Origin: a virus
Reading direction: 5' to 3' (one strand)
DNA: 56,938 nt
IMG/VR virus record: IMGVR_UViG_3300011114_000231
Coordinates: 1 to 56,938 of that record
Part shown: positions 24,501 through 31,214 of the stretch, piece by piece
Layout of the letters: the number at the start of each line of letters is the position of its first letter
Numbering within the stretch: position 1 is the stretch's first letter
Notes under the pieces: model-generated
Told to the model about the DNA's origin: nothing
The model's input: the letters and a program-made list of their open reading frames with translations, nothing else
Database searches by the model: none
Made by a program: the position numbers and the translations under genes

Positions 24501-25874
24501 AGGAGGTGCAAGTGCTGGGGCAGTAGTATCAGCCTTTGCCTTATCCCCAGCGTTCTTATTTAGATCAACTGGGGTGAACATCCCAGTGACACCACCGGTA
24601 CCAAAGCCAAGAACAGCGCCAACGCCAGCAGCCATAGCAATATCATAGCCGTACTTATCAATGATGTACGGAGCCAGCATCTTCATGTCGTTGACATTCA
24701 GCTTGCTACGGAACTCAGGATCAAATGTAGCCTTCTGAATAAGTTCCGCTGTGCCTTCGGCAAAGGCTTCGCTAAATGCGCCCATGCTAGCCTGTCTACC
24801 AATAGCTGCTTTGCGGGTAGCATAACTGGCAACGCCCTCAAGTTCTTTACGAAATACCATAGACATGCCTTTAGCCAGACCGTGATCTGCCCAAGACTGA
24901 ATGGCTGTGCTGCTGGCAGCGGCGGCTAAGATTTGCGCACGAACTGCTGGGTCTTCTACGTTGTATGCTGGTGTTCCGTCTGCGTTCTTAGCATTAGCTG
25001 CTGCTTCATACAGACCTTTGACTTCACCAGGGAATGTAGTTGCCACTACGCCAGTGAGCGAGCCAATGTTACGCGCACGATTAAGTGCTGCTGCAGCTGA
25101 AGCAACTTCAGCTGTTGTTGCGCCAGCGGCGGCTGTTACTCCTGCAAGTCCAGCACGGGTAGCGATGTTACCAGCAAGGGCAGCGCCCCCCACACCCCCA
25201 ATAACGGAAGTTGCTAAGGATGGGATTGCTTGAACAACAGCATCAAAGAAATTTTGTGTGCCAGACTGGCGGCTAGCAATAAGCGCAGACCTAGCCTGTT
25301 CGTTCTGAGATGGTTCGATATATTTATCAGAGAACCCAGCAATGGCCTTACCCGTATCAGGTGCGATACCCGTGGTTTCCAATACACGACCAACACCACC
25401 AACCAATGCTCCAGCGGTATTCTGCACCCCCTGCATAAAGTTGCCACCAAACCCGCGGTTAGATGCAAGTTGGTTTAGATAATCATTATATCCTTCTGGT
25501 GTCAGTCTAGTTCCTGTGAATCCCTGCGGCGGAGGAGTAGGATCACCTAGACGTTGAGCAGCAGTGAACGCAGCGTTGACATCACCAGGATCAAATACAG
25601 AACCACCAGCAAACATCTTGTTAGATGCTTGATCAAACAGGATTTGACCACCAGACTGCTGCGGTGTTTTCTCTATAGCCTGCCTACCAATTTGTGCGCC
25701 AGCAGCACTAAAAGCATCTGCCATAGACCGTTGAGCAGCTTGTAACTGAACAGCAGCATCAGCAGAGGAAGGAGCTAAATTGCCTAACCCATTGGCTTGA
25801 GTGACGCTACCTGGGTCACGAGCTGCGCCATAAGCAAGTTCAATATCATTGCTTGGATAAAGTAAGCCAGCCAT
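18588..25874 (-). CDS. Giant internal/ejected virion protein (2,428 aa) with zincin motif
   Basis: Last gene of the structural arm and by far the largest. Glycine/alanine-rich hydrophobic stretches near the N-terminus (about 150-300) could insert in membranes. A proline/glutamine-rich region follows (about 440-900), including a PMPMPMPMP run. At residues 1121-1126 is HETLGH followed by FGLRG, and about 50 residues later E-E-Y (1173-1175): a zincin metallopeptidase signature as in phage polyvalent proteins. At 1626-1631 PIYREG resembles a degenerate PLxRFG motif, and the C-terminal 800 residues are helix-rich. Such proteins are thought to be packaged and injected into the host. The role of the peptidase is unknown. 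Confidence 0.75.
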   Translation of the reverse strand: MAGLLYPSNDIELAYGAARDPGSVTQANGLGNLAPSSADAAVQLQAAQRSMADAFSAAGAQIGRQAIEKTPQQSGGQILFDQASNKMFAGGSVFDPGDVNAAFTAAQRLGDPTPPPQGFTGTRLTPEGYNDYLNQLASNRGFGGNFMQGVQNTAGALVGGVGRVLETTGIAPDTGKAIAGFSDKYIEPSQNEQARSALIASRQSGTQNFFDAVVQAIPSLATSVIGGVGGAALAGNIATRAGLAGVTAAAGATTAEVASAAAALNRARNIGSLTGVVATTFPGEVKGLYEAAANAKNADGTPAYNVEDPAVRAQILAAAASSTAIQSWADHGLAKGMSMVFRKELEGVASYATRKAAIGRQASMGAFSEAFAEGTAELIQKATFDPEFRSKLNVNDMKMLAPYIIDKYGYDIAMAAGVGAVLGFGTGGVTGMFTPVDLNKNAGDKAKADTTAPALAPPDAPAPFLPKSVGTQGELFPELLGITGGTTPRRAPAELSPIYPPAPTGQMELPFDTGLPQRPAAPPRPLPPSMPPDFTGLPMFEGAPRQGELFPGGPQQTAPTKYYEPQQLNLPLGGQQLELPLAPPAPQVAPAAPAPAPMPMPMPMPAANTALGAALLRAQQDKANRDSAPTQRERNRLQKVLDKSLAQVEAQLGQDAQAQADTLPQGTLAAAGIPQAGPAPAVMPEQLPLFVPGRAGKTEGKQRSARAEYLRSKVRPAVPGVLPAQTQSQLASQQDMAARGRGNLAEVPMTTQSVPSGQMEMFTKKGTPLARLLQKGTPNATQGGQEPKNNLRKRQNASGRLEGQSQNRNVAPQEQAGGGQTGGGNRTQQGAASQGEVTPPKPEGVVATAPSTAQNQSPTQNQTSSEGNLTGAGGSIANPNVATTTGRTTSLTEGAKRLAELHNRRVTQPEVAVTTAPPTIEVPIETSFGPSTITGETAAVISKFEKALALAQNNLNNLQNMAGSLDPDVYNKRATKLEADIKAAQDGMARAQATANAQAVNNTAPGTGKYSLADWNTTGGSVDTQSGAPTTPMSVGRVRMLVNNIIAKFAVKPNTHVFRNQADMKASNPTLYAQAVAARPQGDFDKANAAGYSFTHNGTQHVVIFSDRIAHQQHLQFVVAHETLGHFGLRGIMPQSNFDSIMESLYNENPYIKAEVDAAMMANEGMSTAEAVEEYLSDYAGLLDTSLLRRIWNSIKGFLNNVGIRFGDEAMRYVLDQARRYVRTGQTSSAFDAEAIGRRINQIDSGNTGTGRFAQGPLRVDMSDFSHWIHDKTQDLNLDAALKMITGQDINTREKWNNFSNKYLSLATFTSNENAGLNAFVNLTKTVSQRDAQVLNTYNARIGAIFGGKQELRESASKLLYAGRDLAIWKTRTTEIDFGTAKLITTDKDGNPTINKAEVDRLRKYGIMTYDEAKDGITVKNVPAFLNSNAKEDRTFKGIPNLTEAQYNAYVELAKAMNDIEVDLLMAKYTSVLSDQDISRESIKRLMKTGDFTAADSRFLAEATRIYKQIYTDGMTKDARGRLSLNNNSVSKSNEFAALLNEAMIARESDKNASLNQFFNNQKQADDFLGMLDDFKSRRITREELDRSPNKAYILQNEIKRIITSEANFDKAERETKEKIVEGYTPIYREGNHQMRITAYIGDKPVRLSQEHQDMLVFSLFENPSDAKNASDAFNNKFKDSTYSALVEGDEGQVETKDVRLVASYGSAIEQISTDPSLNLDTFLHGLRLFGINPTPDVMADIITTLTETSNSARSKLAYSETPGYNPKDALVGVAQHIRGRASIISKTESRPAMRELLDRSNPKSMELWNGNEKYIIALKKEVDAQTDPERKNLMQRELNSALYMYKQTYPDMKGWNGSEETLPPAGQRGYSRANEFYNMAGRTLAMLENNKYVDSSDLESGKKISMFKAFATTAQLGMTPVQGIMNLTSIYTNWGPWMATYNEKNNFGGGFGYGKAMSEYHTAFGQVGLSGLTNAEVNTAAYYDNYENNAELQKQITANEAKYLADEINGGRMQPASINNLLSVALDHIQAPWAQKAVNIMMAPFNLTEQASRRSAGLAAYRLDYARSIAAGRTAVEADAAARLFAGKSLDETIGDYSILNRPPAWRQGLPSLLYMYKVFPVTTIQLIKNLDTTGKIMVLGMMYVMAGAKGLPFAEDMEDLADTLMQQLGMKSGSVRAEFTKVLDDIHPGLASLVINGVVHQFGLSGDVGAKFSMGNMVPGTGIFLAGAKTAIEGKDLTGPMGSFAMDAAATARDIVMLPFSEKKSLVDIARSSPVTFLRTVGDAVAYNQNGAIVDRRGYVVSPDMSVGVSIARLLGFYPSKAAEQYEVIKISNRMTGYQKEVTSAWRIALLKAEMTGDTDRAAAVREAVANWNEQTRGTVYEMRNFERSYQRMKKEASRPAGERTIKAAPKGSQEDIRRLFESLTD
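24061..24084 (-). repeat. 6-bp tandem repeat (4 copies) in the giant gene
   Basis: GGCATC occurs four times in a row on the + strand. On the coding - strand it encodes alternating Pro-Met (PMPMPMPMP) in the low-complexity linker of the giant protein. Such runs can change length by slippage. Confidence 0.9.
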
Positions 25875-25889
25875 TGGTTATGCCTCTAG

Positions 25890-27938
25890 TTATCTTTGAG
25901 TCCACTGAATTGTGCCAGGGATTTTTCTGCCGGTCTTTTTGCCTTGGGCGTCTTTCTCATCTTCAAGATTAACAACACCAAGCCTATTTAGGTTTTTCTT
26001 GTCGTGGATATACGCAATGTTCGGGTTATTAGGATCAAGTTGGATTTGAATATCCTGTTCCTTACCCTTATACCCTTCCTTCTGCATCTCTAAATAGATT
26101 TTAGCAGCGTTCTCGTTTAAGATTTTTGTAGTATCTCTAGCAGTTTCTGCCGTTAACTCAGCTTGTTTCTGCCTAATAGCAGCATTGGTGTCGATATTTT
26201 TCTCAAGGAGTCTCTTGTACATTTCTGCATTGAGTGCAGTCATAGCAGCTTCCTGCTGTTTGCGGGTAAAGTCAAACATAGAAGCGGCTGTGTCAGATAA
26301 ATCTTTGCGGCTGACGTTTTTGTTAACTACTTTGCCACCTTCAATGACATTGAATGTACCATCTTGGTTCTGCTGCAGTTGGATTTGAAACCCACTACGA
26401 GCACCAATCTCAGCAATCTGTTTAGCCAGTGGTGCAGCATCGCCCATGTTAAAAGCAATGACCGCACGTTCCTGCCCGATAACAGATGATTCAAACTGCA
26501 GGTTCCTAAGATTTTTATCAGCTTCAAAAAATACCTGCCCATTACGGGTACGCGCAGCAAAGTCACGCATACGAGTGTAGTACTCTATATCACTCTGAGC
26601 TTTTCTTGTGCGCTCATCAAATGCAGCAAGCTTAAATACAGCTGGGTTCTGTGACTCTACAACCTTCTGCACTTCAGTTTTTACTGCTGCTGGCGGCAAA
26701 ACTATAGGAGCCTGAGTCATACCGCGATTGAGGCCAACACCAGAAAGATTATCTGCACCTAACTGATTAGGATCAGACTGTCCTGTGGATACGTTAATAG
26801 AGACCGGCTTACCATCGGCACCAGTAATAGTGATAGGTTGCTGGGCAGCAGTTGAGGTAGCCGTTGGAGTCGCTGCTTCAGGAGTAGCGGCAGGAGCCGC
26901 AGGAGCCGCAGGAGCCGCAGGAGCAGACGCCCACCAAGCGTCAGAATTCCACCAAGTGGCAGGGGCCGCGGGAGCCGCGGGAGCCGCAGCCGGGAGCATA
27001 GATGCTGCGTTCTGCCTATAGAACTCAATAGGATTCCGTATAGCATACTGTGCAAGCGCAGGATCGCTATTAAGATATTGTTGGACTTCTGGGTTACGAT
27101 AGAAGTCAAAAACCTTTTGTGTTTCGGCACGAACGCCTTGGCGCTGCGCAATTTGCGCTTCAGTAAATCTATTAACTTCACGAGCATCTTGTTGAAGTGG
27201 AACACCAAGGTACTGACCTAGTGCTATATTACGTGCAATATTTCCTACGTCTGTGGCTACTTCTTGCTGACGAATACCGGCTTGCGCCCTTGACTGTGCT
27301 GCAGGTAAATTAGGATTAACATTCATATAAGGCACAACTGTGCCTTGCATCGGTTCTGATGCTGGCTGATAAGGGTAATTTGCCTCAACACTTTCTGGAC
27401 GCGCACCTACTGGTCCAGTACCACGGGGGATATAAAATCCACCGGGAGCATTAGATGGATTAACTTGCTGTGCAATATTAGCCCTTACACCAGGAAGATC
27501 AGCTTCTGGGTTATATGCAGCTTGTGGACCGGGAGGAGGAGCAGGAGGAGGGAACTCATTACCCCCGCCAACAGCGGAAGGATTTGCCTGCGGCACTGCT
27601 GGCTGCATGACAAGTGGATTGAAGTTAAGAGACGGCGAGCCTGCCTGTGGAGCAGTGCCGCCCTTAGCTAATGCGGCAAAGGCAGCAACAGAGTTTGCCC
27701 TATCACCTTGGCTTTGCTGAAACAGAAGCTGCTTACGGCGTTCTTCAGCATCCCTAAGACGCATCAACTGGTCATTAGTACGCTGCGCCTGTTGCGCAGT
27801 GTCCATGGCAATGCGGTTTGCCTCTTGAGTTTGAGCAGACCCATACCCTTCGTTAAACTGCTTGGATAGACCACCGCCAGCGTCTACTACTGATGGGTAG
27901 TACTCGTAGGGTGACCGTTGAATAGGGTCCAAAGCCAT
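25890..27938 (-). CDS. Large virion-associated protein with Pro-Ala repeats (682 aa)
   Basis: Lies between the giant protein and the glycine-rich internal protein, a place usually filled by internal virion (ejection) proteins. The N-terminus is Gln/Arg-rich and helical (TAQQAQRTNDQLMRLRDAEE). The middle has repeated PAA triplets interrupted by WWNSDAWW. The C-terminal third has long charged helices (QKQAELTAETARDTTKIL) and ends in a compact domain. No catalytic motif was seen. Probably a core or ejected protein, by position and composition. Confidence 0.6.
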   Translation of the reverse strand: MALDPIQRSPYEYYPSVVDAGGGLSKQFNEGYGSAQTQEANRIAMDTAQQAQRTNDQLMRLRDAEERRKQLLFQQSQGDRANSVAAFAALAKGGTAPQAGSPSLNFNPLVMQPAVPQANPSAVGGGNEFPPPAPPPGPQAAYNPEADLPGVRANIAQQVNPSNAPGGFYIPRGTGPVGARPESVEANYPYQPASEPMQGTVVPYMNVNPNLPAAQSRAQAGIRQQEVATDVGNIARNIALGQYLGVPLQQDAREVNRFTEAQIAQRQGVRAETQKVFDFYRNPEVQQYLNSDPALAQYAIRNPIEFYRQNAASMLPAAAPAAPAAPATWWNSDAWWASAPAAPAAPAAPAATPEAATPTATSTAAQQPITITGADGKPVSINVSTGQSDPNQLGADNLSGVGLNRGMTQAPIVLPPAAVKTEVQKVVESQNPAVFKLAAFDERTRKAQSDIEYYTRMRDFAARTRNGQVFFEADKNLRNLQFESSVIGQERAVIAFNMGDAAPLAKQIAEIGARSGFQIQLQQNQDGTFNVIEGGKVVNKNVSRKDLSDTAASMFDFTRKQQEAAMTALNAEMYKRLLEKNIDTNAAIRQKQAELTAETARDTTKILNENAAKIYLEMQKEGYKGKEQDIQIQLDPNNPNIAYIHDKKNLNRLGVVNLEDEKDAQGKKTGRKIPGTIQWTQR
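26891..26986 (-). repeat. 9-bp tandem repeats encoding Pro-Ala-Ala
   Basis: Near-identical 9-bp units (CAGGAGCCG) occur four times at 26891-26926 and, with G-rich variants, three times at 26960-26986, flanking a unique segment. They encode PAA runs in the 682-residue virion protein. The two blocks look like independent expansions. Confidence 0.8.
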
Positions 27939-27962
27939 GTGCCGCTCCTATTAGAAACTAGA

Positions 27963-29474
27963 TTAGGCGTAACGCCCACTGCTACCACCGAACATACCAC
28001 CGAACATACCGCCAGCCGCATTAGAAAGGTCTCTAGCATATTCAGCGCGACGCTTATCAAGCGCAGCGTAGATGGGCAGAGCTAGACCAGCAGCTCCAGT
28101 TGGTGCAGTGGTTGGCAATGCATTCATGGCAGTCTGACGAGCAGCGCGTGAACGGGCAGCGTCTTCGGACACAGCAAGAGTACCCAAGCGAGTACCTTCG
28201 ATAGCTGCGCGACGAGCCTCTGCTGTCTGCATTGAAGGTGCTTTACCACGCTGTGCATCCATCAGGCGGCGCTCAACAGTCATACCAGTTTGGGCAAAGG
28301 CTTGCTCTGGCTTAGGTGTACCCTCAGACCACATCGAACGAGCTTCTTCCACACGCTTGGCAAACAGTGCTTGGTTTTCAGAAGCCAGACGCTGTGCGTC
28401 TTGAACCGCTGCCTGTTCCGCTGCTGTCAACTGCTGAGGTGCCTTGTTAAACATAGTCATACCCAGTTTAGCTGCGTTACCAGCAAGGCTGAGTATGTCC
28501 TTCATGCCCATGTCACCAAAGATACCCTTGGAACCGGAAGCTGTTACACCACCTGAATCTGTCAGCTTCACGCCGCTCATGTCTTTTAGATCAGCAGCAG
28601 TATAGGATTGGCCAGGGAATAAACCTGCGTCAGGACTACCAGTGTATGGGGTAGCTTGCCCTTTAGGTATAGGCAGGCGATTGTTGTAGTTTGCAGGGTT
28701 GTATCCCTCCTGCCCTGATACACCAGTGCCGGTAGCAGTGTTAGTATTCTTGGGTATATATTTATCAAAAGAAGATACAGACTCATCAGCACCATACGGT
28801 GTGGAACTTACAGTAGTGGCACCTGCATCTGTAACAGCAGGCTGTACAGAAGCAACTTGAGTATTGGGTAAGTAGCCCCCAGCATCAGACATAACACTAG
28901 CGTTCTGCAATCCTGCAACCTGAGTTGGATCACCCGCACTTCCTACAGTTTGGAAATTAAAGTCAGGAGTTTGCATACCAGTAAAGGTATCAAAACTTCC
29001 TATATCAGCAAACTGTTGCGGTGGCGGTGCTACGTCCATACTTATAAAGTTATTGACTGGAGTTTGCATACCGGTGAAGTTATCAAAACCTCCTATATCG
29101 TACGCAGGAGTTGAAGTAAGTCCCGCAGTCTGTGTTACAGGCGAACTAAAATCTCCCCCTATCATTGGGTTGCCCGCTATCTCAGTTGGCGCTCCATCAA
29201 ATAAACCTCCGAACATACTCTTGCCAGCGCCAGCTACCTGGTCCCAGCCGCCATTAGCCATATAGCCCCCGAAGGCTCCGCCTACTGCACCGAGCAACGG
29301 GTTACCCCCTGTTGCAGCGGAACTAGCAGCGCCCAATCCAGCACCTACAAGGGCAGCGCCAGCAGATTCACCGATAGCTGCGCTAAGCCCAATCGCCCCA
29401 GCAATAGGACCGGCAACAAAAGGAACAACAATAGCGGCAACAATACCGAGGATTTGACCAACGCCTTTACCCAT
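27963..29474 (-). CDS. Glycine-rich internal virion protein, membrane-insertion type (503 aa)
   Basis: The first 75 residues are glycine/alanine-rich and hydrophobic (IVAAIVVPFVAGPIAGAIG), suited to membrane insertion after ejection. A low-complexity middle carries a duplicated motif, DIG(G/S)FD(N/T)FTGMQTP. The last third is helical and arginine-rich (RRAAIEGTRLGTLAVSEDA) and the end is glycine-rich (GGMFGGMFGGSSGRYA). In podoviruses proteins of this kind form the core and cross the cell envelope. ATG at 29474 has a purine-rich ribosome binding site. Confidence 0.6.
   Translation of the reverse strand: MGKGVGQILGIVAAIVVPFVAGPIAGAIGLSAAIGESAGAALVGAGLGAASSAATGGNPLLGAVGGAFGGYMANGGWDQVAGAGKSMFGGLFDGAPTEIAGNPMIGGDFSSPVTQTAGLTSTPAYDIGGFDNFTGMQTPVNNFISMDVAPPPQQFADIGSFDTFTGMQTPDFNFQTVGSAGDPTQVAGLQNASVMSDAGGYLPNTQVASVQPAVTDAGATTVSSTPYGADESVSSFDKYIPKNTNTATGTGVSGQEGYNPANYNNRLPIPKGQATPYTGSPDAGLFPGQSYTAADLKDMSGVKLTDSGGVTASGSKGIFGDMGMKDILSLAGNAAKLGMTMFNKAPQQLTAAEQAAVQDAQRLASENQALFAKRVEEARSMWSEGTPKPEQAFAQTGMTVERRLMDAQRGKAPSMQTAEARRAAIEGTRLGTLAVSEDAARSRAARQTAMNALPTTAPTGAAGLALPIYAALDKRRAEYARDLSNAAGGMFGGMFGGSSGRYA
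28966..29099 (-). repeat. 41-bp direct repeat pair within the internal protein gene
   Basis: Copies at 28966-29006 and 29059-29099 match at 37 of 41 bases. They encode the two DIG-FD-FTGMQTP motifs. Three of the four changes lie at a spacing consistent with silent or mild coding changes, suggesting a duplication under selection. Confidence 0.85.
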
Positions 29475-29483
29475 TTCGATCTC

Positions 29484-29912
29484 CTATAGAACCATTCGCA
29501 CATACGTGCATGACAGAGTAAAACCAAACTTTTTCATGTACACCTTTGCTAACTCAGGCGTACCGTATGCGCTAACGAACTCTACATCATTTGCTCGGAA
29601 CCAGTCCAGTATGGGTTTCCAGAACAGTGACTTGAACTTCAGTAGATTGCGACCAGCTAGTACAATAATCTCTACACCCTTTTTACCGTTAGTAGAAGTA
29701 AATTGTATAGTTAGTACTGTAGAAACTTTACCTTCACTAAACCCTACAAACATAGTAGCAAGATCAAGTTGGGTTAGGTTGTAGACATCTTGTGGGGTAA
29801 TGTCTGTTAGCCCCACCTCATTACTTTTACATGATTGCTCAACTAAAGGTTCTATATCTACCCATAGTTCAGTTACTCTTTCAGGAGTCAGTAGTGCTAT
29901 CGTCTCCGCCAT
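29484..29912 (-). CDS. GNAT-like protein, possibly a T7 gp13-like virion component (142 aa)
   Basis: The C-terminal half (FVSAYGTPELAKVYMKKFGFTLS) has the pattern of a GNAT acetyltransferase end, where a helix and strand follow the acyl-CoA site. T7 gene 13 product has a similar GNAT-like fold and position in the internal-core gene cluster. The start at 29912 (MAETIALL) is used because an upstream in-frame start at 29927 overlaps the neighbour further. Overlaps the preceding gene by 32 bp. Enzyme activity unproven. Confidence 0.5.
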   Translation of the reverse strand: MAETIALLTPERVTELWVDIEPLVEQSCKSNEVGLTDITPQDVYNLTQLDLATMFVGFSEGKVSTVLTIQFTSTNGKKGVEIIVLAGRNLLKFKSLFWKPILDWFRANDVEFVSAYGTPELAKVYMKKFGFTLSCTYVRMVL

Positions 29913-30858
29913 TCTGGTCCTCAGCATACTTCTTTATCAGTGCGTCAAAAAACTCTGTGCCTTTAGCTTTTACAACATGCGCGGGGATAACGAACTCACC
30001 TTCATGCGCTTGAATAATAACGGGATCGCTCTTTGAACTACCCTGATTAGGAATATGCCCGCCGCCCTTCATAGAAGGAATAGGCCGAGGTGGCTGTTGA
30101 CCACCCGATTGAAGCGACTGTCCTACGGTAACAAGCACAAACAGTAACCCCTGATCATACTGCTGGCTGATGTCCTGCTCTGTTGCCAATCCATTCTGGA
30201 TAGCCAGTTTGCGAAGCTGAGGATACATCTCTGGATTCTGCAGTGCCACAGTAGCCAGTTGCACCATCATGTTAAGCTGCTGCTGCGTAAGCTGCCCAGA
30301 CTGCATGGCCTGTTGGATGACCATCTGAATCTTTTGCACTTGCTGGGGATGCTGCTGTACAAACTGCTGAGCTGCAGCTTGAAGCTGCTGTGGGTTCATC
30401 TGCCTCTGGGCAGCACCTGGAGCTGCAAGCCCCGCACCCCCTGGCATTTGACCCGGCTGAGGATTAGTAGGCATACCGCCCATACCAATTTGACCGCCGA
30501 CTTCATAGGAGTACAACGACTCCATAATATTATTACGGCGGTTATCAGCCCAAGCTGCATTGCTGTTTTGCTGCTGAGGTTCAAACTGGGGAGCGCTTGA
30601 CTGAGAACTTGCAATACCACCAGCAAGGCTAGGATTCATTGGAATAGGAGACGCGCTCATATTTAGCAACGCGGTAAGCGAAGGAGGTGTGCTTGGACCA
30701 GGACCGCCCATACTCTGCTGTATAAAAGATTCAGTAGGATTAAATCCTACTTGCTGCGGTTGTAAGTTTCTACCCATGACCGCATCTGCTGCGTTCATAA
30801 ATACTGGGTTATTAGCAGAAACATTTTCTAAAGCACCGGGTTTGAAAACGGAAGCCAT
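29881..30858 (-). CDS. Gln-rich virion-associated protein (325 aa)
   Basis: Central region is glutamine-rich (QLQAAAQQFVQQHPQQVQKI) with predicted helices; proline/glycine-rich linkers flank it. The C-terminus carries a block, PVIIQAHEGEFVIPAHVV, followed by KAKGTEFFDALIKKY, that recurs in phage structural and tape-measure-like proteins. Lies within the internal-protein gene cluster. Probably packaged in the virion; exact role not known. Confidence 0.6.
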   Translation of the reverse strand: MASVFKPGALENVSANNPVFMNAADAVMGRNLQPQQVGFNPTESFIQQSMGGPGPSTPPSLTALLNMSASPIPMNPSLAGGIASSQSSAPQFEPQQQNSNAAWADNRRNNIMESLYSYEVGGQIGMGGMPTNPQPGQMPGGAGLAAPGAAQRQMNPQQLQAAAQQFVQQHPQQVQKIQMVIQQAMQSGQLTQQQLNMMVQLATVALQNPEMYPQLRKLAIQNGLATEQDISQQYDQGLLFVLVTVGQSLQSGGQQPPRPIPSMKGGGHIPNQGSSKSDPVIIQAHEGEFVIPAHVVKAKGTEFFDALIKKYAEDQNGGDDSTTDS

Positions 30859-30860
30859 GG

Positions 30861-31214
30861 TTAAGTCCTCAACTGGTTGATTAGCGAGTTAATAGTCGCA
30901 CGTAGTTGCGCCACATCCCGCGCTAAAGAAGCTACATCCTGCAACAGATTTGCATAGTCAGTGTACGCCGGAACCTGTCCTACGTTGGTGATATTAAACC
31001 CAGCACCTTTAGCGGTTAGCCCGCGAAAGTTATAGTCAGTAACCTGAGAGGTTGTAATGCTAGACTTCAAAAGAGCCACGCTGGCTCCGTCAGTTTCACC
31101 ACGGGTTCCGGTTAACAGTTCCACATTCTGTTTCAAAGCATCCAGCAGACGAGCGTTCCACTCGTCAACACCAGACTGTGGTAGTGCAGGAATACCAGTA
31201 AACCTACCAGCCAT
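30861..31214 (-). CDS. Small structural protein (117 aa)
   Basis: Overlaps the end of the upstream 878-residue tail protein gene by one base. Opens MAGRFTGIPALPQSG and ends in a heptad-like helix (LLQDVASLARDVAQLRATIN) suited to trimerisation. Probably a small tail component or trimeric adaptor. No enzymatic motif. Confidence 0.55.
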   Translation of the reverse strand: MAGRFTGIPALPQSGVDEWNARLLDALKQNVELLTGTRGETDGASVALLKSSITTSQVTDYNFRGLTAKGAGFNITNVGQVPAYTDYANLLQDVASLARDVAQLRATINSLINQLRT

